DNA from: Strongylocentrotus droebachiensis
Lineage: Eukaryota > Echinodermata > Echinoidea > Camarodonta > Strongylocentrotidae
NCBI GenBank assembly: GCA_035222895.1
Contig: JAVYIG010000604.1
Span: forward strand, 434,001-498,000
Reading direction: 5' to 3'
Length of the DNA stretch: 64,000 nt
A program made the translations under genes and the position numbers. Under the pieces are notes generated by a model. It searched no databases, was not told the origin of the DNA, and worked only from the letters and a program-made list of their open reading frames with translations. Shown one piece after another: positions 62,501 to 64,000 of the stretch (position 1 is the stretch's first letter; each line of letters begins with the position of its first letter).

Positions 62501-62580
62501 TCCATGAAGGGCCACCCCATCGGGTCCGATTGGTACTTGTGATCCTCTACCATATTCCTATTGGCTTCAAGCATCTTCCA
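59355..62580 (-). CDS. POMT1: Protein O-mannosyltransferase 1, C-terminal 200 residues (4 exons)
   Basis: Seen: four minus-strand exons of 117, 127, 175 and 184 bases join in phase (603 bases, 200 codons plus stop). Key strings are HKYQSDPMGWPF, GIAYWM, AQIHLLGNVITWWS, NYLPYFMMERTLFLHHYLPA and LRWMESWGFL, with several hydrophobic helices. Known of the family: the ER-membrane GT39/PMT enzyme that, with POMT2, transfers mannose from dolichyl-phosphate mannose to Ser/Thr of proteins such as dystroglycan; the C-terminal four-helix region carries the LLGN and HHYLPA-type motifs. AQIHLLGN and the terminal W-x-x-S-W favour POMT1 over POMT2. The catalytic N-terminal part lies beyond the right edge of the window. 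The stop falls in a minisatellite. Confidence 0.92.
59715..60172 (-). repeat. GGACAATTACCCCC-type repeat, copy 2
   Basis: GGGGGTAATTGTCC, GGTGGTTGTCC and CTTGGGGGTGCTTGTCC units are the reverse complement of 44632-44790. A unique core (about 59935-60080) lies between two repeat arms. It is in the POMT1 intron before the last exon. Confidence 0.8.
60276..60450 (-). CDS. POMT1: POMT1 exon: NYLPYF and HHYLPA motifs
   Basis: A 175-base exon, phase 1 to 2, acceptor ATTTCAG, donor GTAAGT. It encodes EWIRLFMTGALFMSWFVNYL, PYFMMERTLFLHHYLPAFLS and a further helix (KILLLAATIEIVYF). These are the most conserved C-terminal motifs of protein O-mannosyltransferases. Confidence 0.94.
60568..60762. mobile_element. 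MITE with GGATAATCTTGGGGG ends in POMT1 intron
   Basis: TGGCGGATAATCTTGGGGGG at the left and TTACAAAATCCTAGATATGC at the right are imperfect inverted ends, with GGGGGGCACA and TGTGCCCCCC mirrored inside. About 195 bases, non-coding. Confidence 0.75.
60959..61152 (+). repeat. Dispersed repeat (partner 18626-18804), copy 2
   Basis: It begins TTAAAGCCGCACTGTCC and ends GACGGTCTTTAA, so the ends are short inverted repeats. It lies in the POMT1 intron. It contains a short segment (GTGCATGTTGGTCCC) missing from the other copy. Confidence 0.85.
61228..61354 (-). CDS. POMT1: POMT1 exon: LLGN motif and membrane helix
   Basis: A 127-base exon, phase 0 to 1, acceptor ATATCAG, donor GTAGGT. It encodes AQIHLLGNVITWWSANLGIV, a following hydrophobic helix (VVYLVVMVIYII), then a basic RHQRACNDLTK loop. 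Confidence 0.93.
62464..62580 (-). CDS. POMT1: POMT1 exon: MIR-to-membrane region
   Basis: A 117-base phase 0-0 exon, acceptor TAATACAG and donor GTAAAT. It encodes WKMLEANRNMVEDHKY, then SDPMGWPF and GIAYWMKTTTN. The histidine-tyrosine and WPF...YW pattern precedes the C-terminal membrane domain in PMT enzymes. Confidence 0.92.
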
Positions 62581-62799
62581 CTGTATTAACAACATGACAC
62601 AAATCAATAATCATTAGCACTCAGATAGGTTTTGTAGAAAACAAAATCCCTCCCTCCCCCAAAAAAAAACCCAAACAAAACAACTTGGATAAGACTGCAT
62701 CTCTAATATGCCTCTGCTTACATGTAAATTCATTGATCAATGATCCTGTGACCTCAGAAACTAAAAGGCTTATCATTAAATGTTCTTAGTGTTGTACAT

Positions 62800-63340
62800 A
62801 CTTGAGCCCAGTTTGGTCGATTTTTTTCTTCAATTAAAACATTTGTTATAACCTTTGACCTTGACCTCTTACACCTAAAATCAACTCAGTTCATTCTTGC
62901 ATGCTCACACATACTTAATTCAAGTTTGGTTTGAGTGGCTTCAATGCTTTTCAAGTTATCGCAGTAAGGAAATATTTTCTGGTGTGTTTTAACACTTTTC
63001 CAACCCTGTGACTTTTGACCTGTGACCTCTTCCATCCCAAATCAGTTCACCCTTGCATGCTCATACATTTTCCATCCAAGTTTGGTTCGAATTGGTGTAA
63101 TAATTTAGAACTTATCGTGGTGAGAAGGTCTTTTTCTGGTATTTTTGAACACTTTTAGGACCCTTGACCTTTGACCTCTTCCACCCAAAATCTAATAAGT
63201 TTATCCTTGCATACTCCATCAAAGTTGGTTAAAGTACGTTCAATGGGTATCGCGGTAAGTAATGTACGTAATGACTGATGAATGTATGGACGGACAGACA
63301 GATATCCGCCGAAACAATGCCTCCGGCACCACCTTCAGCA
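62800..63340 (+). repeat. Periodic dispersed repeat, copy 2
   Basis: Three to four units of about 130 bases with GACCTTTGACCTCTTCCACC, ATCCTTGCATACTC, CCAAGTTTGGTTCGAATTGG and TTATCGCGGTAAG-like blocks. It ends in GGACGGACAGACAG and GCCTCCGGCACCACCTT. Same family and orientation as 13190-13838. Confidence 0.82.
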
Positions 63341-64000
63341 TTGATAACTATTTTAGGAACATGAATCCTTTGAATCTATCAAAATATAAATACAGACCCT
63401 ATCACAAGTATCTTGGTTAAGTATTCAACAGATTAGATATGAAAGGTCCAGTTTAAACTATAAAAATATTATTTTTAACATAATTTCAAGTTTGATTCTG
63501 AATCATTTAAAACATGAACAAAGTACAAGTGTAAATAATATTTCCATTTATGTACATGTAGAAGAACATAAATTAGCAGAAGGAATTCAGCTTCCAAAAT
63601 ATTGCTTTTAACATCTTGCACAAGATACAAAACTTGCACTCAAATCTTGAGAGAAGCCTGAAAAGAGAATGACTCTACTTGTATTTTTGTTTCTTAAAGT
63701 TGATACTCTAAGACAATCCCAAATACTGAGATAATTACATAAATAGAAAGCTTTTAACCCCCATAATAACACCAAATGGTGTCCACCCGACAAAACAAGT
63801 TTAGAATAATGAATTTATTCGAGTAAACTCTACCAAAATATCTAAGTCTGAAACCCGGAAGTGCACGTAGAGTCGGGCCTCTATCCGTGACGTCACGAAC
63901 GGGAGTCATGGGCTCAGTGAGAGTGAATGGCAGTGATATCCATACGTAAATGCTATCCTGTCAGAGCTTAGATTTGTTGTTGTTAAGGAGTATATTTGAT
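63341..64000. other. POMT1 upstream intron, nothing recognised
   Basis: No further POMT1 exon was identified between 62581 and the window end on the minus strand; remaining exons are presumed beyond 64000. Confidence 0.55.

Overview
This is animal nuclear DNA: intron-rich, AT-rich, packed with microsatellites, LINE fragments, tRNA-derived SINEs and short inverted-repeat elements. The gene families fit a marine invertebrate deuterostome, most likely an echinoderm (kringle/SRCR/CUB mosaics, a C-type lectin fused to a zona pellucida domain, POMT1). That placement is inferred from domain content and repeat style, not from a search. No CRISPR array, operon, rRNA or functional tRNA gene was seen. 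Three protein-coding genes were rebuilt by hand from splice sites, reading phase and conserved cysteines; none is one continuous reading frame.

Gene A (+ strand, 1227-14515) is the 3' part of a large extracellular mosaic protein. Seventeen exons join in phase into at least 1259 residues: four kringles, SRCR, two Ser/Thr-rich linkers, CUB, three linkers, CUB, two short linkers, CUB, SRCR, SRCR, stop. The 5' exons lie left of the window. No membrane helix precedes the stop, so a secreted product is likely. The middle of the gene is an exon nursery: one 26-27 codon linker exon occurs five times, most copies bordered by long AGT trinucleotide microsatellites, and a linker plus CUB block is duplicated with its intron.

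Gene B (- strand, 45677 down to 18887) is the most striking product. Ten exons give a complete 510-residue type I membrane protein: signal peptide, C-type lectin domain with EPN and WND calcium/sugar motifs, a ten-cysteine ZP domain, an RARR furin-type site, a transmembrane helix and a short basic tail. Every junction phase matches and the coding total is divisible by three. Its first intron (13.9 kb) and the intron after the lectin domain (5.5 kb) are filled with transposons, including a CR1/L2-type reverse transcriptase in the opposite orientation and a decayed RTE element.

Gene C (- strand, 62580 down to 59355) is the last 200 residues of protein O-mannosyltransferase 1 (POMT1) in four exons. 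Its stop codon lies in the first unit of a 13-bp minisatellite.

Genes A and B converge tail to tail across about 4.4 kb; gene B starts about 13.7 kb beyond the POMT1 stop. The remaining DNA is repeats: two hAT-type MITEs (one with a perfect 8-bp target duplication), an 866-bp foldback element, a 935-bp foldback made of CGTAA-type subrepeats, a CpG-rich palindromic tandem pair, four dispersed arrays of a GTGCCCCTTTT-type satellite, and nested insertions with visible empty sites.
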